From NCBI GenBank assembly GCA_900318835.1, contig ONLW01000003.1:1-64000 (forward strand): 64,000 nt of DNA, read 5' to 3'. Below the pieces are notes generated by a model. That model searched no databases and was not told the DNA's origin. It saw only the letters and a program-made list of their open reading frames with translations. The position numbers and the translations under genes were made by a program. This stretch comes from an uncultured Bacteroidales bacterium. Lineage in GTDB: Bacteria > Bacteroidota > Bacteroidia > Bacteroidales > P3. Below are positions 34,931-45,900 of this stretch, piece by piece. How positions within the stretch are numbered: position 1 is the stretch's first letter; every line of letters begins with the position of its first letter.

Positions 34931-36586
34931 TTAAGCCATTAATTCCTTGGCAGTTTGTAGGGCGGCGGAGGTTGGAGGATCGGAGGAGAGCATCGTGGCA
35001 ACCTCGATGACGCGTTCCTCGGAAGAGAGTTCGCGGAGGCGCGAGATAGTGCGGTCAGCGTCGTTCTCCTTGTAGACCTTAAGATGCTGGCTGGCACAGG
35101 CGGCAATCTGCGGTAGGTGGGTAATAGCGATGACCTGCGCGTGCCCAGCCATACGCTGCATAAGCGTACCCACAGCCACCGAGATGTCACCGGAGACACC
35201 CGAATCAATTTCGTCGAAGATGAGTGTCTGCGAAGAGGTGCCTACGGCCTTGATGGCAAGCATAAGACGAGAGAGCTCGCCGCCGGAAGCCACTTTGGCG
35301 AGGTCGCGAAGGTCGCCGCCACGGTTAGCATTGAAGAGGAAGGCAACCACATCGTGTCCCCGAGGCCCATAGTCGGCAGCAGGACTGAGGTATACCTCGA
35401 AGCGAGCCTCAGGCATTCCTAAGTCTTTCAGGATAGGGAGGATAGTCTTGGCGAGGCTGTCGCCTGCCTTCCGGCGGGCAGAGGTAAGGGCCTCGGCAGC
35501 CTGTTGGAGAGTGCCAAAAGCCTTATCAACCTGCTCCATGAGGGCCTGAATACGGTCATCAAGGGTAGCAATATTCTGAAGACGGCCATCGAGGTCGTTG
35601 CGCAAAGCGATGAGTTCAGCTACCGTCTCCACACCATGTTTCTTCTGCAGGCGATAGAGAAGGGCCAGACGTTCATCGACCTCCTGCTGACGCTCAGGAC
35701 TGTAACTAATAGTATCAGCCAACGAGGAGAGGGTGTTATTGATGTCATCGAGCTCAATGAGGGATGAGTCAATGCGCGCAAGGAGATTTTCCGCCTCGGA
35801 ATGGAAAGCAGCGATATGGGAGAGGCTGCCCTTAGCCTGACGCAAACGAGCGAGAACGGACTGCCCGGAATCGTCGTCAAGAAGCGTGGCAGTGGTGGCT
35901 AATGCTTCGCGTACACTCTCAGCATGGGCGAGGAGCTGAGCCTCCTGCTCTAGGGGTTCCTGCTCGCCCGCCACAAGGTGCGCAGCAGCAAGCTCATCAT
36001 ATTGAAACTGCAGATAATCTTGCTCTTTACGATTTTGGGTCTCCTCAGAGGTGAGGGTCTCAAGCTCGTGCTTGAGGGCAGTATATTCTCGATAGGATGC
36101 AGTATAGGATGCCGTGATTCCGTTGTCACGTGATTTCGTAATAATCGAGTCCAATAGAGCGAAGCGGAAGGCACTGTCGGCAAGGGTGAGTGTCTGGTGT
36201 TGAGAGTGAATATCGAGAATATGCGGAGCAAGAACTTTCAAAAAGGGGAGTTGCACGGGGGTATCGTTGACGAAGGCACGGCTCTTGCCCGAGGAGGTGA
36301 TTTCACGTCGCAAGATAAGTATATCATCGTAGTCGACATCGGCCTCGGTGAAGAGAGCCTTAAGGTCGAGGCCTCTGACATCAAACTGTGCTTCGACAAC
36401 ACACTTACGATCCTTGTCAGCCAGCACCGCGCTGTCGGCCCGTTGCCCCAACAGTAATCCCAACGCCCCAAGCATAATGCTTTTGCCAGCCCCCGTCTCA
36501 CCTGTAATGGCCACGAATCCAGGCCCGAAGACGATGTCCGTCTCCCGAATAAGAGCATAGTTCTCAATATGTAATGTCTGTAACAT
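34931..36586 (-). CDS. recN: DNA repair protein RecN
   Basis: 551 aa, full length. N-terminal ATPase half: LHIENYALIRETDIVFGPGF and Walker A GETGAGKSIMLGALGLLLGQ. A central coiled coil runs from about residue 160 to 370. C-terminal half: SGGELSRLMLAIK signature, LIFDEIDSGVSG Walker B, and VIAITHLPQIAA. An SMC-like protein acting in double-strand break repair. Its ATG overlaps the sufS stop by one base. Sharing an operon with sufS and aroK appears to be tight packing rather than functional grouping. Confidence 0.95.
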   Translation of the reverse strand: MLQTLHIENYALIRETDIVFGPGFVAITGETGAGKSIMLGALGLLLGQRADSAVLADKDRKCVVEAQFDVRGLDLKALFTEADVDYDDILILRREITSSGKSRAFVNDTPVQLPFLKVLAPHILDIHSQHQTLTLADSAFRFALLDSIITKSRDNGITASYTASYREYTALKHELETLTSEETQNRKEQDYLQFQYDELAAAHLVAGEQEPLEQEAQLLAHAESVREALATTATLLDDDSGQSVLARLRQAKGSLSHIAAFHSEAENLLARIDSSLIELDDINNTLSSLADTISYSPERQQEVDERLALLYRLQKKHGVETVAELIALRNDLDGRLQNIATLDDRIQALMEQVDKAFGTLQQAAEALTSARRKAGDSLAKTILPILKDLGMPEARFEVYLSPAADYGPRGHDVVAFLFNANRGGDLRDLAKVASGGELSRLMLAIKAVGTSSQTLIFDEIDSGVSGDISVAVGTLMQRMAGHAQVIAITHLPQIAACASQHLKVYKENDADRTISRLRELSSEERVIEVATMLSSDPPTSAALQTAKELMA

Positions 36587-37779
36587 TATTGTAACATTGG
36601 TATTATTCGTTGCATGGCACCGAAAAGACGGTCAACTTCTTCGTGGGTGTTGTAGACGGCAAAGGAGGCTCGCACAGTACCAGGAATACCGTAACGGTCC
36701 ATGATGGGCTGCGTGCAGTGATGACCTGTACGGACGGCGATGCCGAACTGATCGAGGAGGGTGCCCACATCATAGGGGTGTGCGTCGCCGATGAGGAAAG
36801 AGAGCACGGAGGTTTTTTCTGGGGCGGTACCATAGATGCAGAGGCCTGGCAACTGGGAAAGCATAGAGGTTGCATACCTCAGGAGCTCGTCCTCATGAGA
36901 AGCAATGGTCTCTACACCCACTTCCTGCATGAAGTTGATAGCTTCACCGAGGCCTATGACATCACCCACGGAGGGCGTGCCAGCCTCGAACTTGAAGGGC
37001 AAAGCATTGTAGGTAGTACGCTCGAAAGAAACATTTTCAATCATTTCTCCCCCCCCCTGATAAGGCGGCATCTCATTGAGAAGTTCCTCTCGGCCATACA
37101 TGACGCCGACACCCATAGGACCGTACATCTTGTGTCCTGAGAAGCAGTAGAAGTCACAACCCAGAGCCTGCACGTCGACCTTGAGGTGAGAAATGGCCTG
37201 GGCTCCATCAATAAGCACAGGCACGTTGTGTGCATGGGCAATATCGATAATGCGTTTGATGGGATTGATGGTGCCAAGGGTATTGGAGACGTGGTTGACA
37301 GCCACAATGCGGGTCTTGAGGGTGAAAAGTTTTTCATACGCCTCAAGGTCGAGAACGCCCTCATCGCTGAATGGGATGGGACGCAGCGTGGCCCCGGCCA
37401 GTTGCCAAGGGACAATATCGGAGTGGTGCTCCATGCCCGAGACAATAACCTCATCGTCACCAGTAAAATAACGGTGGCTGAAGGAAGAGGCCACAAGGTT
37501 GATACTCTCGGTGGTGCCACGAGTGAAGACAATCTCATGGTGGTAACGGGCGTTTATGAAGGACTGTACCTGACGACGTACCATTTCATATCGCTCCGTA
37601 GCCTCAGTGGCAAGGTGATGAGCTCCACGATGGATATTACTGTTGAGGGTACGATAGTAGCCATCCAAAGCCGCAATAACACGCAAGGGTTTCTGCGTGG
37701 TAGCGGCATTGTCGAGATACACCAACTGACGGCCATGAACCGTTACATCAAGAATAGGAAATTGGTCTCGGAGGTTCAT
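36586..37779 (-). CDS. sufS: Cysteine desulfurase, SufS/group II type
   Basis: 397 aa. VYLDNAATTQKPLRVI, SNIHRGAHHLA, HHSDIVPWQ, DGAQAISH, the PLP-lysine motif FSGHKMYGPMGVGVMYG, and catalytic RTGHHCTQPIM (Cys355) are the SufS hallmarks. It takes sulfur from cysteine for Fe-S cluster assembly. The rest of a suf operon (sufBCD) is not adjacent, which is unusual if this is the only SufS. The window codes for two radical SAM enzymes that need Fe-S clusters. It overlaps the DedA gene by four bases. Confidence 0.92.
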   Translation of the reverse strand: MNLRDQFPILDVTVHGRQLVYLDNAATTQKPLRVIAALDGYYRTLNSNIHRGAHHLATEATERYEMVRRQVQSFINARYHHEIVFTRGTTESINLVASSFSHRYFTGDDEVIVSGMEHHSDIVPWQLAGATLRPIPFSDEGVLDLEAYEKLFTLKTRIVAVNHVSNTLGTINPIKRIIDIAHAHNVPVLIDGAQAISHLKVDVQALGCDFYCFSGHKMYGPMGVGVMYGREELLNEMPPYQGGGEMIENVSFERTTYNALPFKFEAGTPSVGDVIGLGEAINFMQEVGVETIASHEDELLRYATSMLSQLPGLCIYGTAPEKTSVLSFLIGDAHPYDVGTLLDQFGIAVRTGHHCTQPIMDRYGIPGTVRASFAVYNTHEEVDRLFGAMQRIIPMLQ

Positions 37780-38528
37780 TTCTCTCTCTTTTTAACGAAA
37801 TAACGAATAGTGAAGAATGCAACCACGGCAACAAAAATGCCGATGATAACATAACTAAGAAGGCTACTATATCGCTCAATAACACCGGGATCTGCAGCCT
37901 GATAGGCAAGCCAACCAAGAAGAGCCAACACACAATTCCAAACAAGGGCTCCAAGTGTAGTATAAAAAGAGAATGACAAGATATTCATCTTACTGAGACC
38001 TGCAGGAATGGAGATAAGCTGACGAATGACGGGAATGAGGCGCCCGATGAAGGTTGACATCACGCCGTGGTCGTTAAAATATTTCTCGGCACGTTCCATT
38101 TTCTCACCCGAAAGATTCAGCAGGTGTCCCCACTTGCTATCGACAAATGCATAAATAATGGGGCGTCCCAGCCAACGCGAGAGAAAATAATTTATAAGGG
38201 CGCCAAAGAGCGCGCCCAAAGTACCGAAAAGCACCACAAGCCATATCTTCATACCACTCTTTCCTTCTGGATTGGCTGCCACATAGACTGCCGGCGGAAT
38301 AACCACCTCTGAGGGGAAAGGCACAAAAGAACTCTCGACAGCCATAAGACCACCAACAGCCCAATAGTTCATGTGGGAGTCGTACCAATGGAGTGCGGTC
38401 GCCACAAAGCCCGACGAGGCAGTATCACCACGGACAGCCTCAGCCACACCCACGCCTTCTTGAGAACGGACAGGGACGGCGATAAACAACGTCGCCAAGA
38501 GCATCATTATTTGTAAGCATCGTTTCAT
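37776..38528 (-). CDS. DedA/VTT family membrane protein
   Basis: 250 aa from MKRCLQIMMLLATLFIAVP; a start 21 bases earlier is possible but would bury the signal-like helix. Core DedA motifs: WAVGGLMAVESSFVPFPSEVVIPPA, GTLGALFGALINYFLSRWLGR and FIGRLIPVIRQLISIPAGLSKM (the conserved GRxxPxxR region), then two or three C-terminal membrane helices ending KKREK. DedA proteins act in the inner membrane; flipping or transport of undecaprenyl phosphate or other lipids has been shown for some members. A cleavable leader before the first domain (RSQEGVGVAEAVRGD) is a departure from the short E. coli form. Confidence 0.88.
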   Translation of the reverse strand: MKRCLQIMMLLATLFIAVPVRSQEGVGVAEAVRGDTASSGFVATALHWYDSHMNYWAVGGLMAVESSFVPFPSEVVIPPAVYVAANPEGKSGMKIWLVVLFGTLGALFGALINYFLSRWLGRPIIYAFVDSKWGHLLNLSGEKMERAEKYFNDHGVMSTFIGRLIPVIRQLISIPAGLSKMNILSFSFYTTLGALVWNCVLALLGWLAYQAADPGVIERYSSLLSYVIIGIFVAVVAFFTIRYFVKKREK

Positions 38529-38532
38529 ATCA

Positions 38533-39993
38533 TTACTTTTTTTGTTCAAGGGATTTATTATAAGGATCCGTTGGCACCAATGGTCCCAGTAGGGGATGCA
38601 TAATTAGTTCGGGACAAATCTCGGCCAGCAAGGCAGGCGACACATAAGGCAGCATCTTGCGGGCTTTGTTGTAACGATTGGTATAGAAATAGGAAGCAGC
38701 AAGATAGGTACAATAGAAGGAGCTATGTGGGTAAACCTCAAGGGATTCCTCGCCAAATTGGATAACAATGTCATAAACCTTGTGATTGAAAAGGAACTGA
38801 GTATAAAGCTGACACTGATGTTCGTCATAGATCCCCGTGGCAATCATCTGCTCAAAGTATTCGGATGCCTTGTAGAACTCGCCAATGGCGTCGTAGATCA
38901 TGGCAGCAGCACAAAGTACATTGGGATTGCCTGGTGCATCGTGTTTGGGATCTCGTCCATCGTTAGAATCCATTGGTGTAGCCTCATCAAACATAAGCGC
39001 CCGATTGACTTTGGAGACCGCCGTACAGGTGTCGCCAAGTTCAAGATAACAGAGCGCCAAGGATGCATACGCTTCGGCATCGGCAGGATTTTCCTCAACA
39101 GCCTTCTTAAAGTAAGCCATGGCAGTATCGTAGTTAGCCTCTCGGGCATATAGAGAGCCGATAGTTCGGTAAACATGGGCGCGGTCGTCGCAGTAGTCGA
39201 GGACACGCAACATGGTTGTCACAGCCTCGGCAGTGTTACCCATGAAATCCTGAGTCTGAGAGAGTGCGATATAAGCTTCAGTATAGCCCTTGTCGATGGC
39301 TATGGCATATTCAAAAGCATCAACAGCCTTCTCATAAAGCGTAAGGTCGCGATAAGCGCAACCAAGACAATACCAACTCTCACGACTGTAGGGGTTCTTC
39401 TTGACATATTCGCTGAGGTAGTCCACGGCTTGCTCAATGCGGCCAGCCTCAAAGCAAACATCATAGTAATTGTAGATGGCGATATCATCGCAGGAGTCGC
39501 TCTCCATGGCCTTTCGGTAGCAGTTAATGGCGGCATCGTAATCCTTGAGTTTATAATATTCCTCCGCCATGTTTGAATAGACCCGGCCAAGCATCCAGCC
39601 GTCAGTGGCAGCTTCCTTGAAATATGCTATAGCCTTCCGAGAGTCTCCCACAGCGCCGTTGGCCACACCAAGGGAATAAGCCACGTCGGTATTCTGGGGC
39701 TCGGCCTCGCGCATCTGGTTGAGGACCTTGAGGGCCTGAGAATATTGTTCATGCGACATCATGAGATGGGCTCGACGAAGACGGATGGTTGTACTATTGG
39801 GATAGAGCTTCTCGGCATACTCCACAGCAGCTTCTAACGGATGCTTGTCACCCACCTCGAAGTAATAGTCGATAATTACCTCCAACTCGTCGACATCAAA
39901 AAACCGCGCCTGGCCCTTGAGAACAGTATTCTCAAAGTCGAGCACCAATTCGCGCACTTCGTCGTCAAAATTATTAAACCTGTCTTTTTTCAT
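38533..39993 (-). CDS. Tetratricopeptide repeat protein
   Basis: 486 aa, no signal peptide. At least nine TPR-like units can be read, for example SRESWYCLGCAYRDLTLYEK, HVYRTIGSLYAREANYDTAM and ADAEAYASLALCYLELGDTC. A 45-residue acidic N-terminus (DDEVRELVLDFENTVLKG) precedes them. Probably a cytoplasmic scaffold. It starts one base after the sprA stop, so it is translated from the sprA transcript; a link to secretion-system assembly is possible but inferred from position only. Confidence 0.88.
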   Translation of the reverse strand: MKKDRFNNFDDEVRELVLDFENTVLKGQARFFDVDELEVIIDYYFEVGDKHPLEAAVEYAEKLYPNSTTIRLRRAHLMMSHEQYSQALKVLNQMREAEPQNTDVAYSLGVANGAVGDSRKAIAYFKEAATDGWMLGRVYSNMAEEYYKLKDYDAAINCYRKAMESDSCDDIAIYNYYDVCFEAGRIEQAVDYLSEYVKKNPYSRESWYCLGCAYRDLTLYEKAVDAFEYAIAIDKGYTEAYIALSQTQDFMGNTAEAVTTMLRVLDYCDDRAHVYRTIGSLYAREANYDTAMAYFKKAVEENPADAEAYASLALCYLELGDTCTAVSKVNRALMFDEATPMDSNDGRDPKHDAPGNPNVLCAAAMIYDAIGEFYKASEYFEQMIATGIYDEHQCQLYTQFLFNHKVYDIVIQFGEESLEVYPHSSFYCTYLAASYFYTNRYNKARKMLPYVSPALLAEICPELIMHPLLGPLVPTDPYNKSLEQKK

Positions 39994-42900
39994 CTAAAAG
40001 GAAAATCTAATGGTTAAACCGCCTTTGGTCGTCGAATTAGGATAGGCATTGGAGATGTAAGGCGTGTTGATATTGGTCTGGAAAAATGCTTTTACCGTAA
40101 GGGACGTAGTGAGAGCGTATTCTCCACTCAGTTCCGCCATCCAGACAGAACTACCAGAAGAAATCTGGCTCAAATTCTGGTTTATTTTGCGTATATTGGT
40201 CATGTTCGAGTTGTAAGTAAGGTTAAGCTGTACCAGAATGTCACTCTTGAGTTTATGGGTCTTGTCGGCAAACCGGACATTGAAAGAGACATCCTTGAAG
40301 CGATAACCGGCCCCAATGGTGAAGCCCTTACGGGTGGTCTCGGTGAGCTGATTATTGGAAAAGGAAAGCATCAATGTGCGGTTACGCTGAAGCGAGAAGT
40401 TGAACTGGAAGCTGTTGACCATATTGACCGAAATGCGGATGAGAGGATTAAACTGCTCGGTAATCTGCACACCTTCCATGGAGACTGGAGGCACATAGTC
40501 ACCCGTGCTGTTGAGTACTGTCTCATTGCCATAGTCATAGTCACTGAGGCCCGAAATTGTAGCATCGGTATAGAAATTGCCCATACTATAGGTCGATGCG
40601 TAACGATGCGAGAGAGTAATGTTGGTAAACCACTTCTTTAAGAACTGGATTTTATTGAGGCCATTGTAGTTGATATTCCAGTTCGGCAATGGGAACCGCT
40701 GGAAGGGGGAAAATCCCATACTTTTGGCATCTCTTCCTGTGTAGGTAGCCAGAAAAGCTGTAAGCAATACTGTTTGCGAGTTAGCGCTGTAACCCGCAGG
40801 ATAATAGTTGCCGTTCATCGAATCAAGGACCATCTGGTCGGTATAAGGATCCGGGTTGGCTGCTGCCAAACGCTCAGCAACAACAGAACGATTTTCAAGG
40901 AACTGGGCAAAGAGGTCGTCGGCATTGCTAAAAGCCGTAAGGAAACTCCATGTGGTAGTGGTGTAGGAACCAGTCGTACGCTCCGATAAAGGTCCTACGA
41001 CACCTCCACGTTCAGAAAGATACTTGTAGTAGTACTCCTCACGGCTGTTATAATTTTGTGTGGCCGTCACCGCAATCTTGAGATCGCGGACAGGCTCCAC
41101 ATTGGCCTGTAACGACAAAGTACGGTTGGATGTCATCTCGTGGGGGGAGTTGAAAAGAGTGTCTCTTGACAGAAGGTCGTTGCGGAGCAGGTCTTCTGCA
41201 ACATCCATATCATAACCCAACACGTAACCCAGACCAGGACTCCATTGGTTTCTCGGATCGAGCCCCACATACTTGGGTTCACCCATATATCCCGGGATAC
41301 GCGATCCATTGGTGATGCCGTACTGAATATTCACATCCTTCACACAAGTCACCAACCGCAGGCCCCAATAGCCAATATTTCTCATAATCTCCTTAAAGTG
41401 CTCACGTCGCAGACTATCAGCCATGGCCGTAGAATCCTGAAGACTCATCTTGGGCTGGTTCTTTTCGTTCTTCACCTGTGGTTTCTTGGAAGCAGGCTTC
41501 TGCGCGTTAGCATCCTTCAACAATTTGAACTTGTTGTAAAAATTTTGGAAATTGGCATTCGCAGTAAGCTGTATTGTCGATGATCCCTGTAGCGTGGAAC
41601 CAAGAGATTGCAATGCTTGGGTAGTACCTTGGTAAACATAATTAGTACGATAGCTGATTGGGGCACGGAGAAAGTCGAGGTAAGGCAACTTATTGATGGG
41701 CAAATCATAGGTAACATTGATGGTCTGCTGGAAGTTTTGCATCGTGCCTCCATGAAGGAACGATTGCCAAATAGAATCACTGGCAGACGAGGTCATCCTT
41801 CCCACAGGTTCCTCAATACGGGCATTGGCATTGGCCGAATACTGGATGCGCAACGTGCGCATCAGGTCGTACTGTAATCCATAAGTACGTTGCCACGTAA
41901 ACTGCTTAAAATATGTAGGCTTGATAATCACAAGCGCCGCGCTTTTGTTACGTAACAACGACTCCTCATAGTCACGATATATCTCGGTAGAGAAACTCAA
42001 GCTCTTCGGCAGATAATAAAAATTGAACTCCTTCAGTATTTTCCACGCCTTACTTCGGAAAAGTTTCACCTTATCAAAGGGTTTCACCGGCTCAGGTTGT
42101 AGACTATAAGAGTAGGTAAATCCTCCTCGATGCTGATCTTTGTTATAGTATTCAATATTTTCGTCGCTCGACCGCTCCCCACTATAAGCGTAGGAAAATG
42201 CAAAGTTCTCAATATCGTAGATATGCTGCTTTAAATTGTCCTTCCCCACCCTGTCTTTCCTGACATTAGCCAGAGTGATATTGGTAGTACTCTTCCTACG
42301 TTGCGTCATCTGTTTCACACTATCCTTCTCAGCCCTCGTGGCATAGGTGGACAAGTCGTCACTCAGAAGCACATCAGGATTATAGGGATTGTATTCCGGA
42401 CTGCCTATCTCACGGCTATAATCTATATAAAACGGTATATGCAGTCCCCATTCCTCAGGAAGGAACTTTGCCAACTCAATGTCAAAAGTAGTCTGGAAGG
42501 TGAGCGTATTCACCAGTTCTTCTTTAACCAAAGGGTCTTCCAAGTTACCAAAATGAGCCGTGGTGTAACTTCCATAGAGAGACAGATTACCCACATCAGC
42601 CAGGTTGGTACGAGCCAATGCCATCGCAGCCCAGCCGCCTTTGTTGATATAATCAGTCAGGCGCAACTCATTAATCCACACTGTAGCCGACTTCGGCAAC
42701 ATATTGTTACCATCAGTCAGACTCTCTTTCTTGGGATTACGCACTCCAATCATAATAACCTTAACCTTACCCAAGTTAGGCGTACCCAGGACTGTATATT
42801 TCCTTCCATCAACCATCTCGCTATAGAGTAATGTCGGTGCGTAGCCCGACTCTCCGTGACGAATCTTCTTATTGCGGTTGGTCTTTATTTCCGTGAGTTT

Positions 42901-45900
42901 CTGCAAATCAATGTCCACCTGATTAGCGCGCGGCCAAATAGCATCAGGATCATCGCTAGTGGTATACCACGGCGTCAGTTTCAATGGCAGCTCATATTCG
43001 TAATAGTTGCCTGTATAGTCAGTACCCAGTCGTACAAAGAGCACCAAGTCATCATCCTGCATCTGGTCGGAGGCGTACATCTGCTCAGCATGGACAAACA
43101 TCTTCAGATGACCATACTGGCGCAAATCATAGGCAGTAGAGCGGTAAACTGCACGGGCATCGCCACTGGACAACTTGTCAACATCCAATTCCAAAGACTG
43201 TTCATTGAGTTGTGTGTAACTGTTGCCACTCGAATACCACTCCTCGCGCTCAATTCCCGGAGGCAACACGTATGGCACTGGCTGGCGACTTCCATTCTCC
43301 TCAATACTCACTGTCGAAATATTGAAACTGGTTTCCGAACCGGTGCCTGTAGTATAGTCACCGGGCTGCAACAGGTCTTCGCTATATTTACGCCATGTGG
43401 AATAGACAAGGTCAAGGGTAGCGAAACGCAGGATGACGGGTTCGTCGAACTGATTGAGGAACATTCTCATGAATCGGATGGACTGAAATCCGTTGATGTT
43501 GCCCACCTTCGAGTCCGGCTCACGGATAGGAATGCGGAACTGGTACCACCTGCAGTTTGTCGTCTCTCCATTAGCCAACTGGATGTTTCGGGCCTCCTGA
43601 ATGTCAACAATGTGATTCTGTCCAATAACCATCTGGTCTGGACTAAGGTCGATGACATACTGGTAATAGTTTTCGGCCTCACTGAGAGTGTTGTCCTTGT
43701 TGATATCCTCCACATTAGGGTAGGCGCTGGCGCTAGTCATGTATTCCTCATCGCTGTCCTCATCCACCGGCGAGTTGCCCTCTGGGTTGTTGTATAACTT
43801 ATAGCGGTCATTGACCTTCACGTCGTTGTCGTCGTAATACGAACTACGGAAGTATCGGAAATCATCGCTCGACGGGTCGGCGACAGCTTTCTGATAAGCC
43901 TCCGATGTTGTGCCATAGCGGTCGGCGATGGCGTCAAGATACCACTGGAAGAATGACTGCTCGTCTTGCAAACCATGAGTCGAACCCAATCCGTCATATC
44001 CCACATCCTGATACATGCGACTATCGGCATTGTTGTCGAAAGCGTTGACAATAGGCTGTGTGGTAGGCACACGACCCCAGATGGTGGTGTCGACATTTTC
44101 CACCGTGGTACTCGTCGGTAGACCATTCTCAAATGCCTTCCGCCCATCACGCAGGATATCCTCACTCACATCGCCAAGGTTGATATAAAGTTTTCCTCCA
44201 TGATGGTTAGGATTGTCAATGAAAGGATCCATCAACCAGAACTCGATGGTTTCGATGTTTTGGGTCTCAAAATCAGTGTAATCAAGTTTACGCATGATAC
44301 CGCCCCATCGGCTCGCGGGGTTCACCAGCATACCGCTGTCTGTGATACCTGCACTGAAAGCCGTGGGTGCCACATCATAGTTGTATGGGCCTTTTTCCTC
44401 TGGATAGTATGCCAGGTTAAGTTCGTAAAGATACGTCGGCTGGCCGGCCACACGGTCTTTGTTGGGGAACACCTCCTGCTCATAAATGCGACGGGCGTAG
44501 GGTTTCGACAGGTCGTCGAGCGAGATATTGCCGGGACGCGTGCTTGTCTGGTAGAAATCATTGCTAATACGGTACCATGCCAACTTGGCACGGTTCTTGC
44601 CGTAGTCGAGTCCGCTGCCGGGAGCCGTTTCGGGGAACATGGACATCGACATACGGTAATCTTGCGGCGTACTAGCCAAAACCCATGAGTTTACCGTCGT
44701 CAGATTGATATTGCTTTCGGCACCCTCGAAGTCATCGACATAGCTCACACTGCCTTCCTCACTGCCGGTGCTGCTCATACCGGGGATGAAATGGGCAAAC
44801 TCGGCCGTGAGGCTGAGGTTCGACGGGGCTTTGGTATCGATGCCAGGGAGCAGGTCAATCAACTTGGTGATGAACGGAACCTCGCTGCGATAATTCACAT
44901 CCAGACCCCAGATACTGTTGCTCGTCGGCTCGTCACCGAAATTATTCTTCTGTGTCATCGGCTTCTCATGCAGGTTCATCGCCGTGGCACCAATGTTAAA
45001 GTCGGGCTGGATTTCATAGTTCAGATGCAGGCCCAGCAAACGCTTTGTCGTCATGCTGAACGAGTTATTCTCCGAACTTACGCTGATAGGCGTACCCGAA
45101 GAGAGGATACTCTCGTTGATGATACGCACAGTGCCCATGGTATAATCCACCGTGTAGTCCACGTTCTCTATCAGTGGCATGCCGCCGGCAGTCACAGTGA
45201 CGCTTCCCTGCGTCACACTATAGCCCAAGCTTATTTCACCGCTCACCGTGCTGGTATAGTAACCCTCCAGATAGAATCGGTTGCGCTCGGCATACTGCCG
45301 AGCCAATGCCTGCGTCATCGTGTAGAGGGAGTCGTAGCAATAACGGTTGGCCATAGTCTCATCTCCAAGTATTGCCCTCAAGTCTTTACCAAAAGGCTCC
45401 ACATAGGGGAAAAACACACGACCTGTCGAAGCCTGGATCAAGCCTCCCCTAAAGGCTGCCGAGTCAAACCAGTCGAACACGCCATCGGCATAATAATAGC
45501 TCTGGCTGGCATCCATGCGGTCCATGCCGAAGAGTTCAATGAGCGGTATGCCCTGCTTCGGGCCCTCGGTGAAAAATCCCACACCGACTCCGCCATCCTG
45601 ACTCTCATAGAGCACATTCAGGCGGAAGTTTTCACGGCTCAACTGGCTACTCTTCAGGAAATAGACATTCTTCATCATCAGTTTCCACAACGGGCCATGG
45701 GTATTTACGGCGGTACTCTTCAGCAATTTCACAATGAGGGTATTGGGGTCATTCACACCATCGGTAGTCAACTCACCCACCTGGTAGACATTGGTGTCGC
45801 CCACCACCTGATATTGGAAGGCCACCGCCAACACCTGATCATTGCTCAACGGCTGGTTGAGAGTAATAAAGCCCAACTCCCGGTTGAAGGTATACTCGTT